DNA of 64,000 bases from Plenodomus lindquistii (Eukaryota > Ascomycota > Dothideomycetes > Pleosporales > Leptosphaeriaceae): the NCBI GenBank assembly GCA_025504975.1, contig JANUWI010000005.1, positions 2,108,001 to 2,172,000 on the forward strand, given 5' to 3'. The translations under genes were made by a program, and so were the position numbers. The notes beneath the pieces were generated by a model, which worked only from the letters and a program-made list of their open reading frames with translations, was not told the origin of the DNA and did no database searches. Below are positions 10,913 to 22,558 of the stretch, one piece after another. Position 1 is the first letter of the stretch, and every line of letters begins with the position of its first letter.

Positions 10913-12592
10913 ATGGATCCACTTGTAAGGGACCCCGTCGACACACAAGACGATTTACCGCAAGAGCCGCCTTTCACACCAGCGGAAGACGTGAAGCCAG
11001 AAGACAGCCTCTTGGTACTCAAGCCGGTACAGGAACGCACCCATAACGATCTTTCTGAGAACCTCAGTTTCCCTCTCGCGAAGAAGGCTATCCCAGCAGC
11101 AAGCAAACAGTCCTTGGCAAGCAGCGTCGGGGAATACTCATCTGGAAATGACATGGTGACACCCAGCAGCAGCGTATCGCCATCAGAAAGCGGGAACCTG
11201 GACTGCTTAACCGATCACTTTGTCTCAAGCATTGCGATAGCTGATCTCGTACCGGAACTTTTCACTGAGAATATCATGGCCAAAGTCCTTCGAACCGCAC
11301 AGGCTGCTATGTCCTCCCTTCCCATCGCATTTCCAGAGATCGTCCCACACCACGGCGACCACGACGGCAGCTACAGCTTACGGGAAGCCGAATTCTGGAC
11401 TTGTGGTTTCTTCCCCGGGACAATGTACAGCATGTTGGAGAGGCTCATCAAATACCCTCAGCGTATGCATATCTCCAGTTCGATTGATCTGAAACACCTC
11501 CGAAGTCAATTGACGGTCTTATGTCGCACCTGGGCCGAGCCCATTCGAGGTATGGACGAGCGAACCGATACCCATGATATCGGTTTCATTGTCATGCCAG
11601 CACTCCGCGCTGACTGGGAACTGTTCGGAAACCAGCGCAGTCTGGATTCTATCGTCAAGGCTGCGCATAGTCTGGCAACGCGATACGTGCCTACAGCTGG
11701 TGCCATCAGAAGTTGGGACTTGCTAAAAAAGAAGAACATAGAGATCATCGACCAGGATGACAACATGATCGTTATCATCGACAGTATGTGCAATCTCGAG
11801 CTGTTGTACTATGCGGCACATCATGCGCAAGACTCCACACTTGCGGACATTGCCACTACACACGCTTCCACGCTCTTGCACAGCCATTTGCGACCTGAGC
11901 CAATGCTATCTGCATCCAAAGATGCCTACAGAGGCCAATGGTATTCGACTTGCCACGTCGCAAACATTGATCCGAAAACAGGCGAAGTGAAGCAACGACT
12001 AACGGCACAAGGATACGAGCACGATTCGACGTGGAGTCGCGGCCAGGCATGGGGTATACTCGGATACGCAGAGACTTACATGTGGACAAGAGATCACAGG
12101 TTTCTGCAGGCATCCTGTGGACTCGCAGAATATTTCGTGTATCGTCTGGAGACGTCACCTGTCTGCGTATCTTGTGCGCGCTACGTGCCTCTGTGGGACT
12201 TTGATGCACCGATCGAGAACGAGGATGAACCGTTGCGCGACTCTTCGGCAGGCACTATCGCCGCTAACGGAATGCTATTGCTGTCGCAGGTATTAGCAGG
12301 TATCGGACAGATTCAGTTGTCGCTGAGATTTCAAAACACGGCGTTACGTATAGTTCAAGACACACTTGGCTTTGCGCTGGCACCAGAGAAGGCTCGGCTT
12401 TCCACAAGTTTATATCATCAGATCCGTGCGGAGGAGACATTGCCAGAACGCCGTTACGATGGGATGTTGAAATTTGGAACTGCAAACAACAATGCGAATG
12501 CGCGGAAGCGTTACGCTAACCATGGGTTGGTTTATGGAGACTACTATCTGGTGGAATTTGGAAATAGGTTGTTACGAATGGGCCTAGTATAA
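10913..12592 (+). CDS. Glycoside hydrolase family 88, unsaturated glucuronyl hydrolase
   Basis: This is an intronless 559-aa protein. GH88 enzymes remove the 4,5-unsaturated uronic acid left at the non-reducing end by polysaccharide lyases, acting by hydration of the double bond. The candidate catalytic pair is Asp222 in THDIGF and Asp283 in DNMIVIID. Their spacing of 61 equals that of Asp88/Asp149 in the Bacillus enzyme. Other family marks are EFWTCGFFPGTMY, WSRGQAWGILGYAE (about 374-387), RDSSAGTIAANGML and the terminal YGDYYLVEFGNRLLRM. The first 90 residues are acidic or Ser-rich and probably disordered. There is no signal peptide, so the enzyme should be intracellular and act on imported unsaturated disaccharides. 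It is followed in the same direction by a Zn2Cys6 regulator. Confidence 0.92.
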   Translation: MDPLVRDPVDTQDDLPQEPPFTPAEDVKPEDSLLVLKPVQERTHNDLSENLSFPLAKKAIPAASKQSLASSVGEYSSGNDMVTPSSSVSPSESGNLDCLTDHFVSSIAIADLVPELFTENIMAKVLRTAQAAMSSLPIAFPEIVPHHGDHDGSYSLREAEFWTCGFFPGTMYSMLERLIKYPQRMHISSSIDLKHLRSQLTVLCRTWAEPIRGMDERTDTHDIGFIVMPALRADWELFGNQRSLDSIVKAAHSLATRYVPTAGAIRSWDLLKKKNIEIIDQDDNMIVIIDSMCNLELLYYAAHHAQDSTLADIATTHASTLLHSHLRPEPMLSASKDAYRGQWYSTCHVANIDPKTGEVKQRLTAQGYEHDSTWSRGQAWGILGYAETYMWTRDHRFLQASCGLAEYFVYRLETSPVCVSCARYVPLWDFDAPIENEDEPLRDSSAGTIAANGMLLLSQVLAGIGQIQLSLRFQNTALRIVQDTLGFALAPEKARLSTSLYHQIRAEETLPERRYDGMLKFGTANNNANARKRYANHGLVYGDYYLVEFGNRLLRMGLV

Positions 12593-12898
12593 GCTAGGTG
12601 AATCCTTGGCTAGCGCGAACAGGCAAATCAGCATCGTCCTGTCCTAACGAAGATGACTTCTGGTGTAGAAGACTAAGATCACTTCAAAGGGTGGAGAACA
12701 CCCGATGGTTCCTAGCTCGGTTGGATGATTAGTGTCATTATATATTTCGTGACGCTAGACTACATACTAACTGGGTTGCGTCAAGTCAATGCGGAATACC
12801 TGGCTGCCTTGTCGGTCGTTCGGGGCATCTCAACCGGTGTTCGGATGGATCACCTACATAAGGGTGTGCTTAGCCCCAGCTCTCTGTAAAAGCATGCC
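12593..12898. other. GH88-TF intergenic
   Basis: This region holds the GH88 3' end and the promoter of the Zn2Cys6 gene. A TATATATT-like stretch lies near 12740. No gene is seen. Confidence 0.4.
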
Positions 12899-15206
12899 AT
12901 GTCCGACGAAACTTTGAAAGACAGGTCTGATAAGCAGCCTGACTGTGAGCTGAAGCAAGCTCCCAGCACGTCATATGGCCTAGCTTGCAAGTCGTGTCGG
13001 AAAGCGAAATTGCGCTGTTCGAGAGACAGGCCTAGCTGCCTGCACTGCAGAAAGACGGGTACAGTCTTACCTCATCACGCAGCCGGGTTCCATCCACTAA
13101 CGTCTAGCAGGGGAAGAATGCGAATACGAATCGAAACGTGTCAAGCCGGGTATGAAGTCGGGAGCTGTTGACAATCTGCATAGAAGGATTGACGATTTAG
13201 AACGGCGCTTAAACGCGCAAGAATCCAGCATTGAACAATGTGATCACGATTCGCCACATGGAACTGGAAATCCACGGGAAAGTCCAAGCAAGTCGGCAGC
13301 TTACAGCATCTTGGCTCTGTTAGCCAAAGAACTACCCAAACTGACTGGTGGCTTATCGAATGAAGGAGCTGCCAGGCCGGCAACAAACGAGGAGAACACT
13401 AAGAAGAGACGTCTAGCAGACGAAGATAACATTATTCTCAACACGCTGGATTCAGATGGCGTGCCTCCTCTACCTCAGGCTAGGACGCTTGAAGCAGTCG
13501 TTGCAGCCTACTTTTCCCATGTCCATCCTTGGATCCCCATGATTCATCAGGCAAGGTTCCTCCAACGCTTCAGCATTGGGCCCCAGCGTAGACAGCTCAT
13601 GGTCGTTGTTCAGGCAATGATTCTAGCCGCCTCCAAATTTCTACCTGGCTCACGAAGAGGTTACGATGAAAAAGCGCGCAAGTGGGTTGTCTGCACAGCC
13701 ATGGGGACCCTGTCACTCGAAAGCCTCCAGGCGCTAACTATACTGGCTTTCGATGACATTGGGAACGGGCAAGCATCCAAAGCATGGGCGATCATCGGTT
13801 CAATGACGCGTACCGTTGAATACATGGGCTTGGCGCAAGAGCACGAGGATAAGATTCGCCCCTTCTGCCAACCATACGCATATCTACAGAATACCAACGA
13901 CTGGACGGAAGCAGAAGAACGGCGAAGAATCTTCTGGAACGTCTTCCTCCTCGATCGTTTCTGCTCGGTAACTATGGGCTGGAGTACGAGTCTGGCCTCT
14001 GACGACGTGTTTCGGAGACTGCCCTGTGACGGTCACCTGTGGCGCAAGCAAAATCCTGTCTTGACACCTTACTTCGGCATTTGGGACAGGTCAAAAGGTC
14101 GCATCGGCAATCCGATCGGCTTCGTCTCACAGCCTATACCTCTGATCAATGAGTCGTCTGCCACTGAGGCTGCAATGCATGGCCAAATGGGAGCGATGCC
14201 ATCAGTGGATATGGGACCAAACGGAGCGGCAGATATGTCTACTGTCGGTGCTTTCGCGTACAACATCGAAGCGACCGAGTCTATGAGCCGGGTAGTGGGC
14301 TATTTTCTCCAGCAGAATGTCAATCTTCGAAACCAAGGCGAGATCAGCTCTTGGCTCGCCCGATTTAAGGAGCTAGATCTTCGCTTGGTGCATTGGAAAG
14401 TGCTGCTACCTCAGAAATGGAAGGCCAACCCTAATCTGACGCGACAGGTCCCCTTGATGGTAAGCCACTGAGCAGTCGATAGATCTCAGACGTCAAGTAA
14501 CCTCCATTAGGACCCTAATCTAACCACAGCTCATGTCACGCATAACGCTTCGATGATACTGCTTCATCAGCTCATTGCTTATCCGCCCCCGCACTGGGGC
14601 TTTCGAGACCGATTACTAAGCACCTGCAGCGCAGAGGCTTGCTACACCGCTGGTATCGAGATTGCAACTATCACAGAGAAGTACCTTGCTAAATCGTCGC
14701 CTACGTCACCGGTTGGATGCCAGTATGCTTTCTGCCTATTCATCGCCGCCCGGGTACTCTTGGCTCATTGGCGATACACACATGAGAACAACCTGGCACC
14801 CGAGTTCTGGTCCATCTTACACAGTCTTGAAGAGATATCAAGGCGATGGATCGCCTTTCCCGGACGGCTACATAGCGAGGAGAATCTGTTCAGCCAGTAT
14901 CATGGTCGGCTAAGGGGACTACATGAGCTGTGCGTAAAAGACGAAACTTTCCTAATCAACATCATGAACTATACCAGCGATACCGGTCACCATCGTGGTA
15001 CCAATGGGATGTTGCAATTTTATCGCATATGGCCAAATGTTGGGGCGACTCTACCGCTAGACGAGCTGGGCTTATCGTTGCTGAGTCCAGACTTCAACAA
15101 CATTCCGATGCTTGATCAAGACTTCATCGATATGGACCGTGTCATTGCTTTTGAAGATGGCAGTATGTTCACTTCGTCGTTTGATCTTGGGACTAGCGGG
15201 TGGTAA
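12899..15206 (+). CDS. Zn2Cys6 transcription factor, cluster regulator candidate
   Basis: The model has three exons: 12899-13058, 13111-14459 and 14511-15206. The introns are 52 nt (branch CACTAACG) and 51 nt, and the product is 734 aa. The Zn cluster reads Cys30-x2-Cys33-x6-Cys40-x6-Cys47-x2-Cys50-x6-Cys57, and the sixth Cys is supplied by exon 2. A short coiled-coil-like linker follows (LHRRIDDLERRLNAQE). The fungal-specific TF domain then runs from about residue 150, with YFSHVHPWIPMIHQARF and WNVFLLDRFCSVTMGWS. The second splice acceptor is chosen at 14510, because it restores the family motif DPNLTTAHVTHNASMILLHQ. It lies directly downstream of GH88 and probably governs the glucuronide block. 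Confidence 0.9.
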
Positions 15207-16334
15207 TGCAAGCTGCTCCACGGCCTGCCTCTCTACGTGCGAACATTCACATGAGCACAAATAGATACCCTTTGATCAGACCGTGCATGAAGTAGCGGAC
15301 TAGGTATGAGTGGCTCGGCTTCGGTCATGGCTCATCGTACCGTGCTTACTTAGTAGTACATCTAACTCAGTAGTAAGATGTGTCACTAGAATAACATATG
15401 TAAACGTTACTATATAATTCCTTCTAATACAAGCGCTATAGCTTCCTACTTGCCTGTTTAGGGTTTAGAAATTCGTGGGGTTTTGGGCGGTTTGTTCAAG
15501 AATACTCCAGTCTTGTGTCACGTGAAATCTGAACTCACATGCATCCATAAATTTGGCGTTCACGCTTCTTGCCTGGCTGCGGTCGGGGGTAACGCGTTTT
15601 CCGAAGAGCTCTACCTCAGCCCTATGAGCTTGCACAAATAATCAACCTCCGCGGACCAATTGTATCGCGCATGCATCTACTTCGTACGCTGAGTATAGAC
15701 GTATCACGCAAATTTAGGACATGCTCGCCAATCCTCCCGCTTACCGCGTAGTGCATAGGTACACTGCACACCAGACGACAGAATGCCAAGTCAAGCCACG
15801 AGTGAAATGGGCGGCCTTGTTTTACACTAGGTTTGACGTAGCGCCTCAATTGTCCATTCATATATTCCTAGGTGTACGAACAGCCTTGCTAACAGGAAAT
15901 GTGTTGAGCCTTCAGGTTCACGCTGTTATTTGTCAGCACCGTTGAACACCAACATCGGATATCATGACAACCGCCATCAAATAAACTCGCAATACGTTGT
16001 TCTTATTAATTAATTGGAGCGCCCCCATAACTCGGGTTTGTAGGCAATAATGGTCGCCTAACGCACTTGCACCGCATCCGGTAACGCGCAATCAGCATCT
16101 AGTCACCCCATCCAATCGTAACCGCCATTTATAAGGCACAATGCGAGTCAAATATAGGAATTTTTAAATCGGGACATTGCCTACAGGGGTTAGCATCCTT
16201 TCTTATTTCTCAGGGTTGACCGGTGAACGTCAGCCCCCGCAATAAAGACAACGCGATGCCGCATCGTTTCGCACCATGTCAAGACCTTTCAAGAAGACGC
16301 TCGTGAAGTTGTCCAACACCGAACTTTCGTCACG
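15207..16334. other. Intergenic, no gene seen
   Basis: An AT-rich stretch around 15340-15470 is full of TA and TAG triplets and looks like non-coding decay. Two opposed short frames at 15622-15945 have no recognisable content. The end carries the promoter of the 16335 gene. Confidence 0.45.
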
Positions 16335-16986
16335 ATGCCGTTCCCCTTCGCACTCGCACGCGATGTCTCGCCCAAACTTCGCATTCTGCAGGCATGTCAA
16401 CTCAGCATCGCCGGCTTCGCGGTCATCGCCACCTTCCTCGCTGCCGTTGTCCCGTCCAAGCACAAGGGATTCACCTTTGGCATCCTTTACTCTTTGATCT
16501 TTACCTCATGCACGACGACGTTCCTCGTGTACAGGGAGCAGACTCGTGCTGCACAGGGCAATTTGTCGAAAGACAAATATGTCAAGTACCAGATGTTCAA
16601 GATGGCTGCTGCTGTTGGCTGCTCAGTCTTGGGTTTCATCGCCTCCTCCCTTACACCAAAGGGTCCTGCCGACCATAAGCGACCGGGACAGACCGGGCTT
16701 TGGATCGATGGAATCAAGGTCACCAAGTGGCAAGCTATGATCATGTGGATGATCTTCTTTAACTGGTAAGTCCTTGATCATGGTTCTCGTTGCTGCGTGC
16801 TGACGGTCGTGTGATAGGGTCTTCCTCTGGGCCAGCTTGTTCTACTCGTGCTGCATGACTGGAAGCAAGAAGGGTGCAATTGCGCTCAGTGGGGAGGAGG
16901 CGCATATTGGACTGGACGCTGAAACCACGAACGATGAATCCATCGCTCGCCGTCTGCAAGCTGAAGATCCAAATTGGCAATCATGA
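16335..16986 (+). CDS. Four-TM membrane protein, MARVEL-like
   Basis: The model has two exons: 16335-16765 and 16818-16986, with a 52-nt intron (GTAAGT to GATAG), giving 199 aa. Four hydrophobic segments are visible: about 19-42, 47-65, 90-106, and the join at 133-155, where exon 2 completes FFNWVFLWASLFY. The spacing resembles MARVEL/SUR7-like plasma-membrane proteins. The C-terminal tail ends DESIARRLQAEDPNWQS, which has the A-x-x-L-Q spacing of ubiquitin-interacting motifs. That tail should be cytosolic. Function is otherwise unknown. Without the second exon the last membrane span would be cut. Confidence 0.75.
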
Positions 16987-17409
16987 TATTCAAGGCCTCA
17001 TCTATGGACTTGTTAGCTGATTGTGCGCCATGTAAAGTGGATGTTGTCTAGCATGGGCAACATTGGGGTTGGACTGTTCTGGGCATGTTGCTTGTCACAT
17101 AAGCCAACGCAAATCGGTTAGCGAAGGGGAGCCGTGAGAAAGACATCTTTTTGTACGTTGTGCTCAACGGTCTCATGATTATGATGTTGGCCTGCTATTA
17201 CACAAGCTCGAGTGACACTATGCTCTATATGACTTGGAGCTCGCTGTTGACTTCTACAGCTATTCCTTGTACGGCGTGAGCTTGCGATCCGGACAAAACA
17301 TGCGTGCGCATGAGCTTTAATTCAAGGCCGCCTGAGAGTTCATCAATGTGGTTGTACTGATCAAGAGCGATCGCAGGGTGTGGTGTACCGCAGGAGACAC
17401 GACAAAGTA
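16987..17409. other. Convergent intergenic region
   Basis: This stretch lies between the 3' ends of the 16335 gene (plus) and the 7TM gene (minus). It probably carries both terminators. No gene is seen. Confidence 0.4.
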
Positions 17410-18812
17410 CTAGCCGGGCCCATTCAGTTGTACTTCTGACCATTTCACCGAGGGCCATGTAGGCTCTGGCTTAGCGACATTGGCCGTAGTCCATTCGTCC
17501 TCGGCCTCTTTCGATTTGGCACTGGATGCAAGACCCTCATCTTGGCAGAGCACACGTGCCTCCGCCATGCTTCTCAGCCCAGTGTCATGAGCTTCATGAC
17601 TTATCCTGGAGCTACCGAAGGGACTTTCATCCCAGATACGATCCATTTGAACTTCCTCTGGGTTGATAGCAACCGAGCTTTGAACAACGAAGTCTTGCCT
17701 CTTGCTGATAACATCTTCTGGTTGATGTACTTGGTCGTTTTGACGTCCTAAAAGACTGTGGAGAAAGGTGCGTCGCGGTGAAATCGATGCCACGATGGCA
17801 GAACTCTGTGTGGACTGTACCCCATCAAAGATTGCTCCGTTGTGCGGCAAGGGGCGTGCCCGGTTCTCCAAGGCGATCCTCCTGATTAGGTGAGCCATCG
17901 ACAGCTCGATGTTCAGTTTGATGAGATATGCAAGCGGATGAAATATGGCATACCTAATTTCATGTTAGGCTGCAGGCAGGCAATACAGAACAACAAGAAC
18001 TCACACGAAGCCATTCGGGATATCCATCGCTGCGATGATCATGATATCCATCAACATCGACACCACGATGATCCGCTGATTAAACTGAACCAAACGGTCG
18101 TACTTGTATAACCCATTCCTCACAAGATTTTCTCTGACAACCCTAATGAAGTAGACGTTGAGAGCCGCGTCGACGAACAGGTAAACGACTTTCTCCGCGC
18201 GGTCCCAATACGTGTTGAAACGGACCCATCTGCGTGAAATTAGTTATTGCAGCACTGCCGTCGTGTACATACTTGGGGCTGATCTGGAGACGGGCTGGAA
18301 TCCAGACGATATAAACGCTGATGCACAGGAGCGAAATGATGACGGCGGTGCCCCACATGATCCTCTGGCCTTGCCTCCTGCTATGCAGAATGAGTCGAAT
18401 TCGATTGATGATGATCTGGAGTAAAAGCTGGATCTGAATTGTCCACATGAACACTAAGAGCTGTCAGCCGCCCTCACGAACCTCGTGAGTTGTACCTACG
18501 AATTGACATAAAAAAGTAGAAGCTCGGACGAATAAGTCGCAGTAGGAATAGCAAACACTCGATTGCAATGATGACTGACGCGCTCCATTCCAGCCAGATC
18601 ATCCATAAGTATAAATCTCTCCAAGGCCGCGACCTTCGTCTTGTTTGTCCTATTGCAATGTATGCAGCAAGAATGGCGAAAACACCAGCCAGCGAGAATG
18701 CGGTGACGGCAAAGACTATGTCGAGTGGGGTGACACGTAAGATCTCATAGTGGTCAGGAATGAATGGACCCCATGGAAGGTAGTCAGGGCGCGGTAAGAT
18801 TTCTTCGTTCAT
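17410..18812 (-). CDS. Seven-transmembrane protein (fungal GPCR-like family)
   Basis: The model has four exons: 18812-18500, 18453-18273, 18229-18005 and 17953-17410. The introns are 46, 43 and 51 nt, and the product is 420 aa. The joined protein shows seven hydrophobic spans. Examples are IVFAVTAFSLAGVFAILAAY (TM1), WGTAVIISLLCISVYIVWIP (TM4) and FVYAIFHPLAYLIKLNIEL (TM7). The TM7 end, NGFVYAIFHPLAYLIKLNIE, resembles an uncharacterised fungal 7TM family with receptor-like topology. A cytosolic tail of about 160 residues follows, rich in charged residues. There is no signal peptide and the ligand is unknown. Each splice site was chosen because it keeps the spans continuous. Confidence 0.8.
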
Positions 18813-19713
18813 CTTGCGAAATTCCAGGCGAACATGGTCCGTCGCAAAGTTAACAAAAGTGTACTACTTGTCACATGGGAGCCTACAGGACCTTTAGGGG
18901 CATGTGCCAGTGCTCTACGAGCAGGGCTCACATTGTCTGACGGGGTCCAGCGACGCCCCGAAATCATTGCATCGGAAAGCACTCCCGTTCCAAGCGGTAC
19001 TTAGTACATCGGAGTTGGTTCCATGGACACGATGAGCGATCGTGGCAGGAACTTACTATTATTTGTCTCAAGTTCATTATCGAATTGCGATAGACCATAG
19101 CAAGATGCAGCTGCTTTGCTCTAGGTTTCGTTGCGTACTGTCTCACGCATCGTGAAACAAAAGGCGATCCGCTTCAACGGTGGTGATCAAATATCGGTCG
19201 TCCGATGTTCCTGTGCAAGAAGATATCAGAGACATTGACTTCGAGGCCGCTGGTTTCAGTAAGCTAATGCTCGCTTGGGTCTCCCAGCATGGAACAAGGA
19301 CATCTTTCTAACGAGCGTGACAAGACAATGGGCTTAGAACGATCGGCCTTTCTCTGAACCTGTGTCCTTGAGATTGAATGCGCTAATAGGTTTTGGAGGA
19401 AACGGCTATTCTGGACCATCAAATGCTTGTTCAACAGCATGATGTGAGCTTTTGGCACTCTTGTGCTGATCTTCAAGTATCGAATACCTCTCGCAAGTGT
19501 GTTGATAGGTGAAAAGCCTAGCAATGAAGGTAATAAGGAAAGGATGCCTATGGTGTTGAATGGCGGTGCTTGTGGTAAAAGAGGAGATGAGCAAGAGAAG
19601 CTGTAACACATGCCGCTAGGGCCTGACCGCGTTATGTTATTGATAATTCAAGGGAAGCATCTACTTACTTCCGAGAGCAAAAATTCTTTGAACTACGAGT
19701 CTTGTACTTCAGA
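18813..19713. other. Intergenic, no gene seen
   Basis: This is the promoter side of the 7TM gene and the 3' side of the PQ-loop gene. Short frames at 19264-19611 are compositionally unremarkable. Confidence 0.45.
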
Positions 19714-20751
19714 CTACACTGTCGCATTGGGTACAGTCTTGGGTGTGATCTGCTGTTCCGCTACAAATGTTCCATACGTGCCGTTCGCGGCCTCGGACGC
19801 GAATGTCTTAGACTTTGGCCTTGAGAACATAGCGCGCAGCTTTTCCTCCAGATCTAGACCCTCAGACTGCCACTGAGCACCCTCTTCGGACTCATCGAAC
19901 GTCAAGCCAGCCTCGTCTGCGCGTTGTCGAATTCGGCGGGTTCGTAAAAGCCACACGAGATGTGACGTCACCATACTCATCTCGATCGCGCAACTATCAC
20001 GATATCAGCTTCAGTGAAATGCGGTATCCTTCACATTCAGACATACCAGAGCGCATACATCGTACCGAAAAGTACATCGAATTCGTTTTGCGCAACAAGT
20101 GCCATGAGTGAGAAAAATGCCCCGTTCCAGTCGATTGTGAGGAAGACAAAATCAATACCAACAACGCGCCCTCGACGCTTTAATAATTCAAAGGGAATTG
20201 GCAAATAGCCCGAGAGCAAAATAACGAAGGCTACAATACCAATCATAAGGACTGGCCAGCTGGTGCCTTGTGCGTATACGGGTCGAATGGCATAGATGAG
20301 CCCTACTTCGATCGCTGCGAAGAGAAGAAGCAACGACATTAGTAGCAGAGATGCTGTCCACGTCCGCCATTTCCTATCGCCAGTCAGTCATTGTGCTGAT
20401 CACAATCTGACTTCACTCACCGGCCATATATCAGACATTGCGCCCAGCTGACACCGCAGAGAACACAGAAACATTGCGGCTGGATAATAAGAGGCATATT
20501 GAATTGCTGCAGCACTGCGTAGACACCAAACGGTACTCCTGCATAGCGTTAGACTTTCACGAGCATCAGCGAATGAGCTGTAAGCAACTACCTGACATGG
20601 ACCAGATAAGCATCATAGATGGTGGTAACCCTTCAGTGCTTTTGGTACGATAATTTCGCCATATTTGCGGAGCCAGCTGCACACACCAGCATACTGTTCC
20701 TATCGTACCCAGGACGTTAGCGGCTGGTGGTATTGAACCCTGTGGAGCCAT
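19714..20751 (-). CDS. PQ-loop repeat membrane protein
   Basis: The model has four exons: 20751-20592, 20538-20421, 20373-20047 and 19993-19714. The introns are 53, 47 and 53 nt, and the product is 294 aa. The first PQ-loop is clear: CWCVQLAPQIWRNYRTKST, with Pro28-Gln29. A second, degenerate one lies at LPIPFELLKRRGRVVGIDF. About seven membrane spans are expected. PQ-loop proteins include lysosomal/vacuolar cystine and basic amino acid exporters, SWEETs and the MPC fold, so a small-solute carrier of an internal membrane is the likely role. The cytosolic tail is acidic. The specific substrate cannot be read from sequence. Confidence 0.82.
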
Positions 20752-22558
20752 CGGTGCTGGGCTGATGAATTTATTGTCGCGCGAACTTCAGAGCGGGGGA
20801 AAAAGTCGCAGGGTATTCGAAAATAAAAAAACCTGGACGTTGATTGTCCAGGTACAACTGGTGGCGGAATATTTCCTCGCTGAAAACCTGATCGGCTGAG
20901 GTCATCCGCCAGAACTTTTTCCGGTAGCGTTCTGCGGGTGGCTTGAACGCCGCAAACTGTTACTATGCGCAAGTGACGAGCGCAAACTCCTGGTGAGCAC
21001 TCTTCGGTGTTTAGGGAGCCTGTTCCACATCAGTTGTCTGCGCTCAAGTGTCACCTTCCGCGCAATGTTAATAGCATCCCTAAGAGTTGAAATCGGACGG
21101 CGCTGTCGATGTAACGCTCAGGAGACCGGAATGAGGTGCTAGCAAGAGGCGCAGTGATGACGCATGACAAGACGATGCAGGCCTCGCGCAACCACCGGAT
21201 CTTGGAAATCACCACGAAGATACAACAGTAGATTTGGAGCAAGGGACATCAAGCTAATGATTGTATGATCATACCGAGTTATAGCGCACACTGTAACCCG
21301 GAAATCAGCAATGTTAACCTGTTCGACGATACTGCGGATATGCGGATGCTCGTTTGCCAGAGATGCAGGATTACTAGGCACTGAGTCAAGATTTGGCCGA
21401 ACGATGCTGCTATATAATTTCCCCTTCCGTCGCTCTTCGCCAAAAGCAGTAATGAGCTGACCTTGTGTGCTTCCAGACTAGAACAACTGCTTTTTGTGGA
21501 CAAGATGGTGGCCCCAGAAGTCGGTCAAATCACGATGGAGACTGCAATATCTATCGAGTAATATGCAAGAAAGGGCGTCGTTCATTGTACATAATTGCAA
21601 CGCGCAATAATGTTCAACGAGAGGATGCGAATAGTGAAGGGTGTGGCCAGAACAAGCCCTGTGATAAGGTGCTTATGGTCCTGGAGCCTTACACAGGACA
21701 CAGGAGATCAAGCTCGTTTCGTTCAGCAAACGATCGTTCACAGTACGCTATCCAATGTGCGTTGACGTGTGATTTGCCTCGAGCGGTGAGCCTCGCGCAT
21801 GCAAGTTGGCGTTGAGAAATTCAAGATCGGCAGTTGATCACTTACTCCCCTGCCGATCATCATCGTCAGCCCTATGTATGTCGTAGTTGCAAGATATCAA
21901 CGATCGCGTGCTCGTTTGCATAGCTTCAGGGATTTCACTCGAAGTGACAAGCTTACTGTGTACAAGTACACAGTATGATGGTGGTAAGCTTATGGATCGT
22001 CAAATACCAAAAGTGAAAGACAACATCGCTGGAGGGAATTCCTCGATGGTGTTGTAAATTGTAAAGAGAGTAATCAACATCATATCTGTATAGTTCGCAA
22101 CTGCTGGATATTAGACCGCGCACTTACACAGTACGTAGGTACACGTGGACTCGAGGAACTTCCCGGAGTCATGACGGTCCCCCACAACTTCTCTGACTCG
22201 CACTCAACACCACAAAGACCGTGCACCATACCAAGAACCGTTGATCACTGGTATGCTCCGACATTATTTCGCCGAACAAACCAGAATCGCTGATGCCGTA
22301 CCTCGACACGATCCTGGCTATCCCACGCGTTGACCCGCTCAATGCAGGGCGAAATTGCTATTGACTCCTGAAGCGTTGAGGCTCCGCCGGAAGATAGGAG
22401 AACAGCTTACTGTCAGACCGGTCAGACGTATATATAGCAGAACATGTCCGACTCTTAGAAGTATCATCAAGCATCAACGCATCTTCTCCCACTCCAGTCC
22501 CTCTTTTTAGCACACCCAACCCAGTCACTCTTTTAGACTTTAATTCTTAATCATCAAG
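20752..22558. other. Long intergenic region, no gene seen
   Basis: This is 1.8 kb with only short overlapping frames. A plus-strand frame at 21465-21815 (116 aa) has no recognisable motif. The right end (about 22400-22558) is the promoter of the LPxDV repeat protein: a TATA element, then a pyrimidine-rich leader. Confidence 0.5.
22429..22434 (+). promoter_or_regulatory. TATA element of the LPxDV protein gene
   Basis: TATATA lies about 125 bases before the ATG at 22559. The C/T-rich leader between them is typical of highly expressed fungal secreted-protein genes. Confidence 0.5.
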
